Source: Rapana venosa
Taxonomy: Eukaryota; Mollusca; Gastropoda; Neogastropoda; Muricidae
Direction of reading: 5' to 3'
DNA length: 64,000 bases
Assembly: GCA_028751875.1 (NCBI GenBank)
Contig: CM054151.1
Coordinates: 39,028,911-39,092,910 of the forward strand
In this document: in pieces, positions 23,145 to 34,174 of the stretch
Numbering within the stretch: position 1 is the stretch's first letter
How the letters are laid out: each line of letters begins with the position of its first letter
The notes under the pieces: model-generated
Databases searched by the model: none
What the model was told of the DNA's origin: nothing
What the model saw: the letters and a program-made list of their open reading frames with translations, nothing else
Made by a program: the position numbers and the translations under genes

Positions 23145-23400
23145 AAAAAACAACAACAACAAACAACAACAACAAAAAACCCAACCAAACACAACAAACA
23201 ACAACAACAAAAATAAACACCCCCCCCCCCCCCCCCCCCCCCAAACAAACCCAAACCAAAACAAAAACAAAACAACAAACAAAAAACAAACCCCAAAACA
23301 AACTATACAACCCTACCCCCCAAAAAAACCACAAAAAAACCCACACCCAAACTTCCCCCCCCCCCCCCACCCCCCCCCCACCACCAGCAACCAAACATGA
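23145..23400 (+). repeat. G-free A/C-only tract with poly-C cores
   Basis: About 250 bases made of CAACAA, CAAAACAA and C-runs with almost no G and very few T. Similar tracts lie at 39140-39200, 52868-52975 and 56738-56930. The apparent Pro/Gln/Asn or Gly/Val/Phe proteins here are artefacts. Confidence 0.85.
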
Positions 23401-23404
23401 AAAT

Positions 23405-24060
23405 TAATAAAGAAATCGGGGACAAACCTGGAAAGTAAAGGGGGAGAGGGAGAAGGGATTGCTTGGTCAACAAAGTAGCGTCCCTTGACAACACGCTCTT
23501 CTCTTAAGTGTTATTACTCCCGAGTAATGTCGTTGTGGAAAAAGAAATTTAATTAACAGTAGCAACTGCTAAAATAGTACTCATTAAGAGGAGGGGGAGA
23601 ACATAATAATATGGTGTAGGTATAACTATATGTAAGTTGAGAGATAAAACTTGTGCATATATATATTTCAATATAATGAAAATCTCCCTCTATCATCCTG
23701 GGTTGTAGGATCGTGTGCAGAACAGCTTTGACAACACATCGGCAAGCTTCAACACATGATTAGGCTTCGGACAGCCAACAAAACTTGAAAGAAATCGCCC
23801 ACTTCTCACAAATGCTGTGAAACAGAATGCGATTTCGTCTTTACAGCGACAAATATGAATCACCATACAGGTAAGTTTAGCTTAGAAGAATGGCTGTGTA
23901 CTTCGCGATTTCACAATGTTAAGTACTATGTAAGTTGTAACGAACTTGGTAAGTGATTTAACTGAAAAGGAGTGTTCACATGGTGAAGAGTAGATTGCCA
24001 TTTCATTGCAGTCTATCGGATTTAACGTTCTTACAGTGGTACTACCTACGTTGCCATCAC
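23405..24060. other. No recognised feature
   Basis: Unique-looking AT-rich sequence with no exon-like open frame. Confidence 0.45.
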
Positions 24061-24089
24061 ACATAGCAATATCACACAATGGCATACAG

Positions 24090-24143
24090 TGACACACACA
24101 CACACACCCCAAACACACACACACACACGCACACACAAGCAGT

Positions 24144-24174
<31 letters not shown>

Positions 24175-24369
24175 CTCTCTCCCCTCTCTCTCTCTCTCAC
24201 TCTCCTCTCAAACACACATACAGAGATTCAAGCACATGCATGGGTACACATGCCACACACAGTGACAGACACTGTACACACACACACATGTTTGTGTAAA
24301 CATGCACAAATGTCCTGTACAGTACACTGTATACACACACCTACACACCCACATATGCAGCATGTGTGT

Positions 24370-24440
<71 letters not shown>

Positions 24441-24450
24441 TAACACACAC
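24090..24450 (+). repeat. CA-rich microsatellite cluster with C and CT runs
   Basis: (CA)n at 24092-24136, C26 and CT at 24147-24205, and (CA)n at 24370-24434. Histidine/threonine-rich frames here are repeat translations. Confidence 0.95.
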
Positions 24451-24641
24451 ACACTCAGAACTACTTGTACTAGTCCTATTTGTTCACTAATTTTAAGGCT
24501 GGTTGTGTTCTAACTTTAAGTTTTATTGCATTCTCCTTCTAGTGTCTAGTTGCTCTGTCATTTATTATATTTTTGCTATATATTATTGTGCCCCCTCCAT
24601 CTCTCTCTCTCTCTCTTGCTCACATAGAAACACTCACACAC

Positions 24642-24776
24642 ATTTGTGTTGATTCTAAGTCGGTATTGTATGCTTTAAAATCCTTGTGGTACAAGAAAAC
24701 GTCAAACATTGCATTAGAGATTAAGCACGTCATACACCTTTTAACCTTAAAGGGCATAAGTGTCCAAGAAGTTGAA
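24642..24776 (+). mobile_element. RNase H domain fragment of a LINE
   Basis: The frame reads ICVDSKSVLYALKSLWYKKT then SNIALEIKHVIHLLTLKGIS. The xDSKSVLxALK motif holds the third acidic residue of retrotransposon RNase H. The homology is cut at about 24776, where SINE-like sequence begins. Confidence 0.75.
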
Positions 24777-24777
24777 G

Positions 24778-25165
24778 GTTCGAATTTTGGCAGTGGCATC
24801 TGGTGAATTTACGCTGGGTATTTTTACGATCTCCCTGATCAACTTAAGTGCAGACCTGCCAGTGCCTTAATTGTCTTTGTATGTACATGCAGAAGATGAA
24901 ACATATTAAAGATCCCATGATTATGTCGGTGTTTGGTGGGTAACGGATAGATGAACATAAACAGCATGCATCCTGTACCCCCCAAAAAGTTGCTTTGAAA
25001 CTTGTTTGCATGTGTTGGCTGAGGCCAGTGGGCAGACCTCGTGCTGAGTTACAAGCACAGAGAAGACCAGGCACCGTCATCCCAGCCAATAGCCTAGGGA
25101 AAGCAGAGAGGAGAAGAGATTGATCTCCATCTAAAAGGATGTTGAGGCTTATATTCTTGTAAAGT
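24778..25165 (+). mobile_element. SINE-like repeat with B-box
   Basis: It begins with a B-box-like GAAGGTTCGAATTTTGG. The body, TGTACATGCAGAAGATGAAA, TTAAAGATCCCATGATTATG and CGGTGTTTGGTGGGTAACGG, looks like a dispersed repeat common in molluscan genomes (from memory; not searched). It abuts the RNase H fragment of a LINE. A partial relative may lie at 41900-41990 (CTGCCAGTGCC, TATGTTAAAGATC). Confidence 0.55.
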
Positions 25166-25474
25166 GTTAAATTACAGTGGATCACACTGATGCTGTGTAT
25201 ATCAGTGTCACTTATGCCTTGTTCTGTGGTGTTTGTTCAGCCTTGGTCCTCTGATCAACGCTTGATAACTAAACTGTGATTCAGTGATTGTTTATGCTTA
25301 ATGAAGTTAATGATTACCACTGTGGTCACAGACAGAGTCACACATAGTGACACACACAGTGACACACACACAGACACACACACACACACACACTCACATG
25401 CATGTACACATGCACACGCACACACATGCACACGCACACACTCACACACGCATGTACACACACGCACACACACA

Positions 25475-25525
25475 ATTTGAGTTAACAGACGTAAAATCAA
25501 AGCAGCAACAAAAACAACACCACAC
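25475..25525 (+). mobile_element. LINE 3'-tail fragment (AACAGACGTAAAAT family)
   Basis: GAGTTAACAGACGTAAAATC followed by AAAGCAGCAACAAAAACAAC matches the 3' ends at 6305-6350 and 22935-22970. It sits within a CA-rich region. Confidence 0.6.
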
Positions 25526-25604
25526 ACACACACACATGCGTGTGCACACACACACACACATTTATTTAAAACGTAAGAATTTTCCTTCCTGCCATCTCAT
25601 ATCT

Positions 25605-25837
25605 TTTTTTTTTTCTTTTCCCATTATCCTCGAAAAATAAAACAGTTAATAATAATAATAACAACAACAACAGCAATAATAATAATAATTATGAAAGACC
25701 ACACACACACAGGATGCACAACAATCAAGATTTAAAATTAGCCTTTGGCCCCTATTTGGGAGCATGAAGGGTTCAAGTAAAGAAACGACTGTAAAGGATC
25801 TAATAATTTGCGTCAGGAAACCATTTTCTACACTGCA
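25605..25837 (-). mobile_element. Retroposon inserted in the LINE, 15-bp target-site duplication
   Basis: TGCCATCTCATATCT occurs at 25590-25604 and 25838-25852. Read on the minus strand, the insert ends TTTTATTTTTCGAGGATAAT followed by GGGAAAAG and an A-run. It includes ATT/GTT microsatellites. The CGAGGATAATGG box is also found at the ends of the dispersed SINEs of this window. Confidence 0.75.
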
Positions 25838-25970
25838 TGCCATCTCATATCTATCCCTTCTTTCAACAGCTGAAATCCCCATCACCCTGCAAAAGTGTAA
25901 TCATTATGTGTGTGTGTACATTTGAATTAATGAAAACTATTAATTGTTATTGGCTGCATGTGTAAGAATA

Positions 25971-26171
25971 AAAAAAAAAAAAAAAGGGTGAAAGGGTGGC
26001 GCAGCGCTAAGTGGCGACGCGTTCTCCCGCTCTCCCCGGGGAGAGCAGCCCGAATTTCACGGAGAGAAATCTGCCGTGACTTAAAGTGGTATGAAATAAA
26101 ATCTGAGCGCTTTGATTTGTTGCTTTACAAGATTCAGCGCTATATAAATTCCATACATTATTATTATTATT
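25971..26171 (+). mobile_element. 5'-truncated SINE inserted in the LINE, 13-bp target-site duplication
   Basis: ATGTGTAAGAATA occurs at 25958-25970 and 26172-26184. The insert starts with an A-run, then GGGTGGCGCAGCGCTAAGTG, GGGGAGAGCAGCCCGAATTT, GACTTAAAGTGGTATGAAAT, and ends GAGCGCTTTGATTTGTTGC, TATATAAATTCCATACATTA with (ATT)n. The body matches the 3' half of the SINEs at 40703-41105 and 49227-49625. Confidence 0.82.
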
Positions 26172-26289
26172 ATGTGTAAGAATACTGAATAGGTTGAATG
26201 CAAGCGCTTTGATTTTGTTGTTGTTGCAAGATATAGTGCTATATAAATTCCATTTATTATTATTATATTATTATCATTATTATGATTTG

Positions 26290-26573
26290 TATGCATGCAT
26301 GCTTACAGACATGCACACATGCATGCATGCACACATACTGATATTCCTTACAACAACAAAAAATTCAAGTATGTCTTACTGTGACTAGAAATTCTACAGT
26401 CACACACTGTATATGTGTGGAGGGAGGGGGAGGCAGGAAAGAGGCACACTAATTATGCAAAGAAGTAAGAGTAATCTATGCAAGCTAGTAAATAATCTGC
26501 AATGTTGAAACAAGTGAAAGGAGGAAATTTTTAAAAATCTTTTTATGGTAGACCTGATAGCTTGATAGTGTGT

Positions 26574-26640
<67 letters not shown>

Positions 26641-27575
26641 CCTCTCCTCTCCTCTCCTCTCCTCTCCTTTCCTCTCCTCTCCTCATGCCCTTTGTCTTGT
26701 CTAATTCAATAGATTTTATCGTGGATGTTGTCTTTATTGCAGTTAGAGATGAGATTATTAGTACTATTATAAGCGATACTGTTTTAGTTTGATATTGTTT
26801 TAGTTGATAGTCCAGTTGATTATGGGCTTTTGAATTCTGTATCGTATAGGGGTTCTACTTGTTTGAATAATTGTTTTCTTTTAATTATTAATTCCCTATT
26901 TGATTGAAGGTGTATTTCCCCTTCCCCCTTGATACTCCTCCCCCACCCCCATCCTTTCCAATGCTTTTCTGTTATCATCGTTATGTCGTTGTCTCATGGT
27001 GATGGGGATCATTTGTTATATTGTTGTCTCATGGTGATGGGTGATTGTTGTTATAATTATATCTCCATTATAATAATGATTATTGTAATCTTATTTGACT
27101 TATCTTGCTTTGATAGTTATTATGTGAATATGTCATTTTAAAAAAAGCGCTATTTGAAAAGTATGAGCGCATAAAAAGCACACGTTTGCTGGGTGGAGGA
27201 GGAGAGGAGGGAGGTCATTGAAGGTAATATTGTCAGTAATGACGAATGCCTAGTATTTCTAACGTTTTATTTCTGTACCTTTTATTAACTAAAGTATAAA
27301 CGTTGAAAGAATGGATGAAACAGTAGGTGAAGTAATTTGTTTGTCCTGACGTTTTATGATTTTCTTTTTTTTAATTCTTAAAACATTTTTATTTAAATGT
27401 GTGTGTGGACGTGAACGCGCACGCGCTCAGGTGTGCATGAGTATGTATGTGCGTGTATATGTACATGTGGTAATTTGTATTTTCAATGTATTTCTTTATC
27501 GATTCTTTCCTCTTTTTTTACTGGTTTAATTTAATGGTAAATGATGCAATAATGTAGTGTCTTAGTATAATTATT
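26290..27575. other. No gene; CT microsatellite and ATGC repeats
   Basis: Contains ATGCATGC runs at 26290-26330, CT/CTCTC repeat at 26573-26683, and a duplicated GTTGTCTCATGGTGATGGG at 26986 and 27023. Confidence 0.5.
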
Positions 27576-27579
27576 ACGA

Positions 27580-27720
27580 AATTTGTTCTTAGATAGATGG
27601 CTTGATGAAAAAAAGCAAATGCATTGCTTATTCAATGTACCATCTGGAAATAAAATTTTGACTTGACTTGACTTGACTTGACTTGACTTGACTTGACTTG
27701 ACTTGACTTGACTTGACTTG
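27580..27720 (+). mobile_element. LINE 3' tail with expanded TGACT repeat, copy 3
   Basis: TTCTTAGATAGATGGCTTGA, TTCAATGTACCATCTGGAAA TAAAATTT, then about 12 GACTT units (27660-27720). Short (TGACT)n tails are normal for this family, so the long run is probably a post-insertion expansion. Confidence 0.82.
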
Positions 27721-27724
27721 CATG

Positions 27725-28679
27725 CACATGCACACACAACACATTCCCGGAAAATGCAGCAATGGATGTCAGTCATGCTGATAAGTGATTATGAATATAT
27801 TGAACTGTAACGAACATACCATTGTGTGTTGATGAAAATCATACTTTGATTGAACATGCATTCTGAAAACATGTTAATTGTTAGAATAAAACCAGAAGAC
27901 ACTGGGTATTCCCATCATCATGTTTCCTTTTCTGACCTCGGTCATATTCTCAGTGCACAGTTTGAGTTGGATAAATTGTGTCTGAGATAATTTTTCTGCC
28001 TCATTACTTAATTAAACACTTTCCAGACAAAATGTGCTGAAAATGTGCACTGCATATGTGATGGAATAATTTCAGTCATTTAAATTCTCTTTGACTACTC
28101 CTGTTTTAAAACTGTCTTCCCATCACATGGGAAAACTCTAAAGTTGGACAAGATTTTAACTATTAAGTAACTCTGTATTGCTGTGTGAAATCGCCTTCTC
28201 GATGAAGAAAGAGTTCCTTTGACGTTTAATATTAGTACTTGTTTACAAGGAAAATTTAATTCGGGGTCTTATTTCATTTTTAATATTGGTTTGATTTTTC
28301 GGGTTTGTGTTCAATTTTTATGTATAGATTTTTTTTTAAAATTTTTTTTTATAGTTCTGTAAGTACCTATCCTTCTCGCCTCTTTCCTTTTTTCTAGTTT
28401 GTTTTGACGTTTTTGGGCACAGCATGCACCACACGTGCGATGACATAGTTTTTTTTGGGTTTTTCTCTCTTCCCCTTTTTTTTTGTTTTTTTTATGTTTG
28501 TTTTGTTGATGTGGTTTTTTTTAATGATAGATGATGTTGTTTTTTTTTCTTTTTTTTAAATAGATGGATTGTGAAAAAAAAAAATGATTGTAAAAAGGTA
28601 ATTTTTAAATAATTTTGACGTCAACACACAACACATGCACACACACACACACACACACACACACAACACACACAAAACC

Positions 28680-28714
<35 letters not shown>

Positions 28715-29320
28715 CAGAGAAATTGACACATACACATGGACTCACAAAGCATATTTTCTTATTGTCAAAATAACTATCAGTAGAAAGAACTTGTGAAACT
28801 TCTCACCAAGACATGCCATGTGGTATTTTCTTTGTTTAAATTCAAAGATAGTGTGGCACATGAATGCAGTTAAGACAGTGTGACTTTCACCAGTATCAAG
28901 CAGATTGTGAACAGCGTACATGTGATAATGAGACTGGCTTGTGAAAACTAACAGTGATGTGGATGGTTAGTAGTGTTGATGTTAGCAGTATTACTATCTT
29001 CTCTTTGAGAGGTGAATGTGGATAGAAAAATCCTTCAGATGTATTATGCTAAGAAAACAAAAATTTCTGCACAAACTGAGGCAGTAAAATTGAAAAAAAA
29101 CACTCCCACAAACAGAAAATTGAAGTTGAAGATCAAGAGCTATGGTCCTCTTTCGCAGATCTTTCTCATGTGATCCCTATACTTCACTTGTGACAGATAG
29201 TGGGTGTTTATTCTTTGACAAGAGTGGCAACAAGAGAGACGCTCACATCAAGAGTGAATGGAAGCTCCTGAGCCTTGTGAGTAATGTGACACTCACATTC
29301 TGAAGGTAAAGGGAAGAGCA
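27725..29320. other. No gene; T-rich and CA-rich stretches
   Basis: T-rich at 28325-28560, CA runs at 28638-28712. A promoter for the candidate first exon would be expected at the right end, but I see no clear core element. Confidence 0.45.
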
Positions 29321-29418
29321 CATCATGAGTGGAGCACATAACCACTCACAGTCAGAAGCTAGCGGGATACTTTTGCCAGACCTATGCCACAGCATTGTGT
29401 ATTGAATGGGGATTCATC

Positions 29419-29437
29419 ATGGCTCCAGCTGAAAGAA
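29419..29437 (+). CDS. Candidate first coding exon of the ATP13A gene
   Basis: The ATG at 29419 opens MAPAER and meets a good donor, GAA|gtaagt, at 29438. An in-frame TGA at 29326 lies upstream and 29419 is the first ATG after it in that frame. Its end phase (1) joins exon 1 at 42605 without a stop, giving [18 protein letters not shown]. This would create a 13.2-kb first intron. The support is only a good donor, a compatible phase and the upstream stop; transcript data are absent. Confidence 0.35.
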
Positions 29438-29619
29438 GTAAGTTGAATGGTTAGCATTCATTTGAATGTTTATCATCCAGGTGTGGTTATGTTAGGAGGA
29501 AGCAAATTGATCAAGCCATTTTGTGTGTGCGGAAGAAGCCTTTTTGTTGCCCACCTTCTCCATGTCTGTGCACTGTCTCTGAGTCTGATTGAATGACTCT
29601 TCCCCTGTGTGAATTCTGA

Positions 29620-29780
29620 CCACTTCTGCATTCTGATTCTGACCACTTCTGCATTCTGACCACTTCTGCATTCTGACCACTTCTGCATTCTGACCACATC
29701 TACATTCAGACCACTTCTGCATTCTGACCACATCTGCATTCTGACCACTTCTGCATTCTGACCACATCTGCATTTAGACC
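29620..29780 (+). repeat. 17-bp minisatellite
   Basis: The unit is GACCACTTCTGCATTCT, about 9-10 copies with CTT/CAT variants. It lies about 180 bases after the candidate first-exon donor. A minus-strand open frame across it (SECRSGQNAEV type) is a repeat translation. Confidence 0.9.
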
Positions 29781-29899
29781 ACTCTGGTTTCTTCTGTCCC
29801 TTCCCTTTGCTACATTCTTTGCAGTGGAATAAGCACACAGATTTGTATGCATGTGTGCCTACATACCTTTGCATATGCCTGCTTGTGTGAGTGCAGTGA

Positions 29900-30121
29900 A
29901 CACACAGAGACACACACATGCACACACACACACATGCACACACACACATGCACACACTCACACGTATGCTTACATGCACACACACACACGTGCACACATT
30001 ATATTGTACACACACACATACACACACACTCACTCACTCACACATGTACATGTGCATATGTTGTATACACACATACAATGATGTTGTACATACCCATAAC
30101 ATGCACGCATATGCACATGTA

Positions 30122-30184
<63 letters not shown>

Positions 30185-30240
30185 CACTCACTCACAACAC
30201 GCGCACACACAACACGCGCACACACAACACGCACACACTT
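29900..30240 (+). repeat. CA-rich microsatellite cluster
   Basis: Interrupted (CA)n with CACTCA and CGCACACACAA variants. All apparent ORFs are His/Thr or Cys/Val repeat frames. Confidence 0.95.
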
Positions 30241-30249
30241 GACAGGCAT

Positions 30250-31350
30250 AAACAAATTAAAGGGGAATTCGGTATCTCTGTCTGCCTATTTCTCCATTAG
30301 TACATGTGTTCTGAAATCATGTTAAATGACGATTGCAGAGAATTTAAAAAGCAGAAAATGTACATGTACAGTAATTTCAAGTTTTACAAATTAAAACAGC
30401 TAGAAGTTGCCAGCCCTCCTTCCCCCTTCTCATCACCACCCTCTACACAAAGGTAGAAAAAGAAATTATGACCCAGTATTCTCACTTCCTCATTCTTTCT
30501 TTCTTCTTCTACAGAGCAGACTGACTGTATTACAGTTAAAAAAAAAAAGGTTGTGTCCTGCTCTGTTTTTCCTTTCCTTATCAACCAGAGTGGGGTGATA
30601 TGAAGAAGGGGAAGAGCAAATTTTCCTTGTAAGGGTATGTCTACACGCCTGGCAAAAAGCGTTTTAAAAAAAAATCATCTTTATGTGTACCATAAATTAT
30701 GCGATACGCTGACATCCAAGGAGTTGAAGATTGCCCATCCAGGTAAACAAAACAAAAACCCACCCATAAACCGTAGGTAACTGCTGGTATGAGTGGGACC
30801 TTTGAATCATTCAGGTCCATGCTTTTATGATGCTGTTTCGGTTTTCTGCACCTGTCTAGAAGTTGTCAAAACTTGAGTGCTGAAGTTGAATACTGAAGTG
30901 GATTTTGATCAAAGGATTGGAGACTATGGCCATGTGGGTGGCCATTGTTGTTAAGTTGCAGTGACCAAGGGGTCTTGACTATTTTAGTATCTGCAGCTTT
31001 TCCTGACATTGATTTTGGATATCATATTGTGTCACAGAGACTGAAGATTGTTGACAGGACAAATGCTACATAATTTCCCCGCCTCCACTCCCCTTCCTCT
31101 TCCTCCTTCTCTGCTGCCCCTCTATCCTACTGCCACCCCTCCCCTCCCCCCACTCCCACTTTCCTCCCCCTCCCTCTGGATTGTTAGCATAATAGGAAAC
31201 CAGATTATTGTTTGTCATATAAGATGGAGAGGCACCAGGAGAAGAACCTGGGCTTTGATATCAGTTTCGTTGTAAACCATGAAAGCTGAGACATTACTGG
31301 GGTTTGGCTTTTAAAAATAGTCTGATGCAGGCTGGCTTAATCAAGTTAAT
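30250..31350. other. No recognised gene
   Basis: It includes a pyrimidine-rich stretch at 31075-31175 (CCCTTCCTCTTCCTCC type). Confidence 0.5.
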
Positions 31351-31357
31351 GTTACAC

Positions 31358-31454
31358 TACACACACACACACACACACGACACACACAACATATATGAGA
31401 CACACACATGAGTCACAGTCACACACACTATCTCTCTCTCACACACACACACAC

Positions 31455-31495
<41 letters not shown>

Positions 31496-31605
31496 CACAC
31501 ACAACACGACACACACACATATATGAGACACACACATGAGTCACAGTCACACACACTATCTCTCTCTCACACACACACACAAACACACACACACCCACAC
31601 ACACA
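31358..31605 (+). repeat. CA cluster with an internal ~150-bp duplication
   Basis: ATATATGAGACACACACATG AGTCACAGTCACACACACTA then TCTCTCTCTC occurs at 31391 and again at 31522, separated by (CA)n, so part of the cluster was duplicated as a unit. Confidence 0.9.
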
Positions 31606-32700
31606 CTTTCAACTCACTGATAACCCCCTTTTTAACCTATGGAGCAGAAGTTTGGTTTCCTTTTTGTTTTAATGGGGAGACAGAATTTCATATTGATAAA
31701 CTATTCAAGGCATGCCTATCCAATCAGTTTTTGCACGAGATTTTTCATGTAAAATTTTGTAAACAAATGATAGTTCATAAAAAAAGCCTAAGTACTACCC
31801 ACTTTGGGTGAATTAGGAAGAAAATTTCCACTGACCCTTAAAATTATATGCCAGATAATATAGTTTTGGATTCATTTGACAGAATCAAAACCAAACTCTT
31901 ATATTACAATAGATTATGATTATTTATATCAGATGAATACATACGATAAATGGATCAACACATTGAAAATTATTCTTATTTATATCAGATGAATACATAC
32001 GATAAATGGATCAACACATTGAAAATTATTCTTTACACAATTGGATTCAAACATGTCTGGAAGAACCAAAGTATTCTTTGATGTTCATCAGTGTGAGTTA
32101 TGCTGTTCAGAGAAAGCTTGAGGACATGTATAAAACATTTTTGATCAACCAGAAGAAAGAGTCTGCAAAACAAATTTTATGATTTTGCAACCAAAGAATA
32201 CAGACTGGAACCATAATTAATAAACTATGAAAACAAAACCCATGGGAAAACCTATTGTAAATTTCGCACAAGCTGTTACAATTTAATGATAGAGAAAGGG
32301 AGGCACCAAAATATATCTAGAGAGGACAGAAAACGTAGATATTGTAACAAAATAGAAGATGAATTCCATTTACTCAATGAATGTCACATGTGTCTCATAA
32401 ACATAAACTCAGAAACAATTTGGTATTAAAAATTACAACCAAAGACAAAAAACGTAACATCTGTATAGATAAATAATTAAGTGACATAATCACAGTTGAT
32501 ATCTATCAAGCAGATATCATCAGATATGTGTATGAAGGTTTAAAGAAAAGAGAAAATGATAAGTAGAATGCAACATGCTTTTAGTGTACATCATTTTGAG
32601 CCAAATAGATAATTATATTTATAACATGTTTGTTTTGTTGTTGTGTCAAATAAGTCTACATGACTTAAATGGCAATAAAATATTCTGAATCTGAATCTGA
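31600..32700 (+). mobile_element. LINE remnant (post-RT region to 3' end)
   Basis: The frame at 31612 reads SLITPFLTYGAEVWFPFCFN, the usual post-RT landmark (LxPxLxYGxEVWG). At about 32260 it reads FRTSCYNLMIEKGRHQNIS then RYCNKIEDEFHLLNECHM, matching R.S.HxLxIExGR...R.C..C.x.x.EDExHFLLxC. The 3' end is GGCAATAAAATATTCTGAAT with TCTGAA repeats. A 56-bp internal duplication (31921-31976 and 31977-32032) shifts the frame. Confidence 0.85.
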
Positions 32701-32704
32701 AATA

Positions 32705-32705
<1 letters not shown>

Positions 32706-32779
<74 letters not shown>
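32706..32779 (+). repeat. (CA)n microsatellite, 37 units
   Basis: An uninterrupted dinucleotide run directly after the TCTGAA tail of the LINE at 31600-32700. Confidence 0.97.
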
Positions 32780-32784
<5 letters not shown>

Positions 32785-32785
<1 letters not shown>

Positions 32786-33730
32786 CTCCTATGTCACAAG
32801 AATGAATGAGCAATGAAACGTAAGGTTTGTAAAACACTTAAAAAGTATATTTGAGTACTGCATTATACAAAATTATGTGCACTGTTGCTTAACTGTCAGA
32901 AGCATTATCGTCTTTGTCACTCGTGGCTGCAGTTTACTGTAAGTAACTTGGTGTAAGAGAATAATTATGATAACTGTCCATATCCCCTTCCTTTCTGGAA
33001 AGTACCCAACAGTCACTGCTTCAGTAAACCACATAGCGCAGAGGGAAGGGAAGATGGAGGTAGTGAGAAAGTGTCTACTGCTTCATGTGACCAGCTTGTA
33101 GCTAACTGAAAATGTGCCACTGATAATTATATATTTCATTATATGTTGACAGAACACACTGTTCCATCTCCCCTCCCTCCTTCCCTCTACTCTTCCTCTT
33201 CCTTTCCTTACCCCCCCCCCCTCCCCCCTTCCCCCCTCCCCCTGTGTTTCAGATAAAAAAATTTTTTAAATAAAAAAAGTAAGAGGTAGACAGCCAGATG
33301 AGATGCCTGCCTGTGTTAGCAAGGGACATCACAGTTGAACATACATGTATTGTTTTAGAGCTTTGTTGTCAGGATCATTTCATTTTCATCCATGTGGCTG
33401 GGGGGAAGGATAAAAAGCCAGCCTGGTGTATTTGAGGGTTGCATTATGGAATGAGTGTGAAATTACAGGGACTGAGTCATCCTAGTGGTGTCCTGTAGAG
33501 CTGTACTGCATTGCGGATAGGATTAGCTGAAGTTAGGGGCAGTTTTCTGACCAGGTACAGACCACTCCACTTTCAGTTTGCATGGGGGAAATGCGTGACG
33601 ATTTTCATGTATCCAGGCGGCCTGAGGAAGAGTTCTTTACCTTAAACATTTAAAAAACCCACCCCTTTTTTATTTTATTTATTCATAATTTTTTTATGTT
33701 TTAAAAATTTGCATGTTATTATTATTTTTT
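32785..33730. other. No recognised gene
   Basis: A C/T-rich block at 33165-33245 and otherwise unique AT-rich sequence. Confidence 0.5.
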
Positions 33731-33734
33731 TTTG

Positions 33735-34172
33735 TTCCTTGGCTGAAGTTGAATACTGAATGCATGTGCTCTGAGATTCACCAATGGTGAGATTCTGCAT
33801 ATATGTCCGGTTTTACCCACCATTATGGTAGCTGTATTTCATTTTCGGGGATGGTGTCTAAACACGACACCTGTGTATAATATAATTATATATGCATTTT
33901 AAGAATGTTATCATCTGTTCCTACAGGCATGAAATGACCTACTCTTCTAAAAGGCAGAACATGATTTTACTGTGTGCACAAGATGTTTTGCGTGCATTTG
34001 CATATGAATCTTGGTTTATAGTCTCATTCAAAGGACTTTCGGGGAAGTGGAGTCAGTACTGATGTTATTCCTAGGGTAAAATTCTCTAGAATGGGTGCTT
34101 CAGTGGTGGCTCAATTCCAGGCTGTCAGGTCATGAATGTAACACTCTAATCACTAGGCTGTCCCACCCCCCA
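33735..34172 (-). mobile_element. tRNA-derived SINE, type-1 tail, reverse orientation
   Basis: Read from 34172 on the minus strand: GGGACAGCCTAGTGATTAGA (A-box), GAATTGAGCCACC (degenerate B-box), GAGACTATAAACCAAG, GCAAAACATCTTGTGCACAC, then GTTTAGACACCATCCCCGAA and TACAGCTACCATAATGG. Confidence 0.75.
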
Positions 34173-34174
34173 CA

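Larger units (their letters stand above)
25555..26285 (+). mobile_element. L2/CR1-like LINE 3' end carrying two nested insertions
   Basis: The host LINE is read from 25555-25604, 25853-25970 and 26185-26285: TTTTCCTTCCTGCCATCTCA, CATCACCCTGCAAAAGTGT, GGCTGCATGTGTAAGAATA, then GAATGCAAGCGCTTTGATT and TATATAAATTCCATTTATTA. Two retroposons interrupt it (25605-25837 and 25971-26171), each flanked by a direct repeat of the target. Confidence 0.8.

Noticed and set aside
29473..30033. Minus-strand open frame of 186 residues with SECRSGQNAEV repeats
   Set aside because: It is a 17-bp minisatellite joined to a CA/GT repeat; no splice or homology support.
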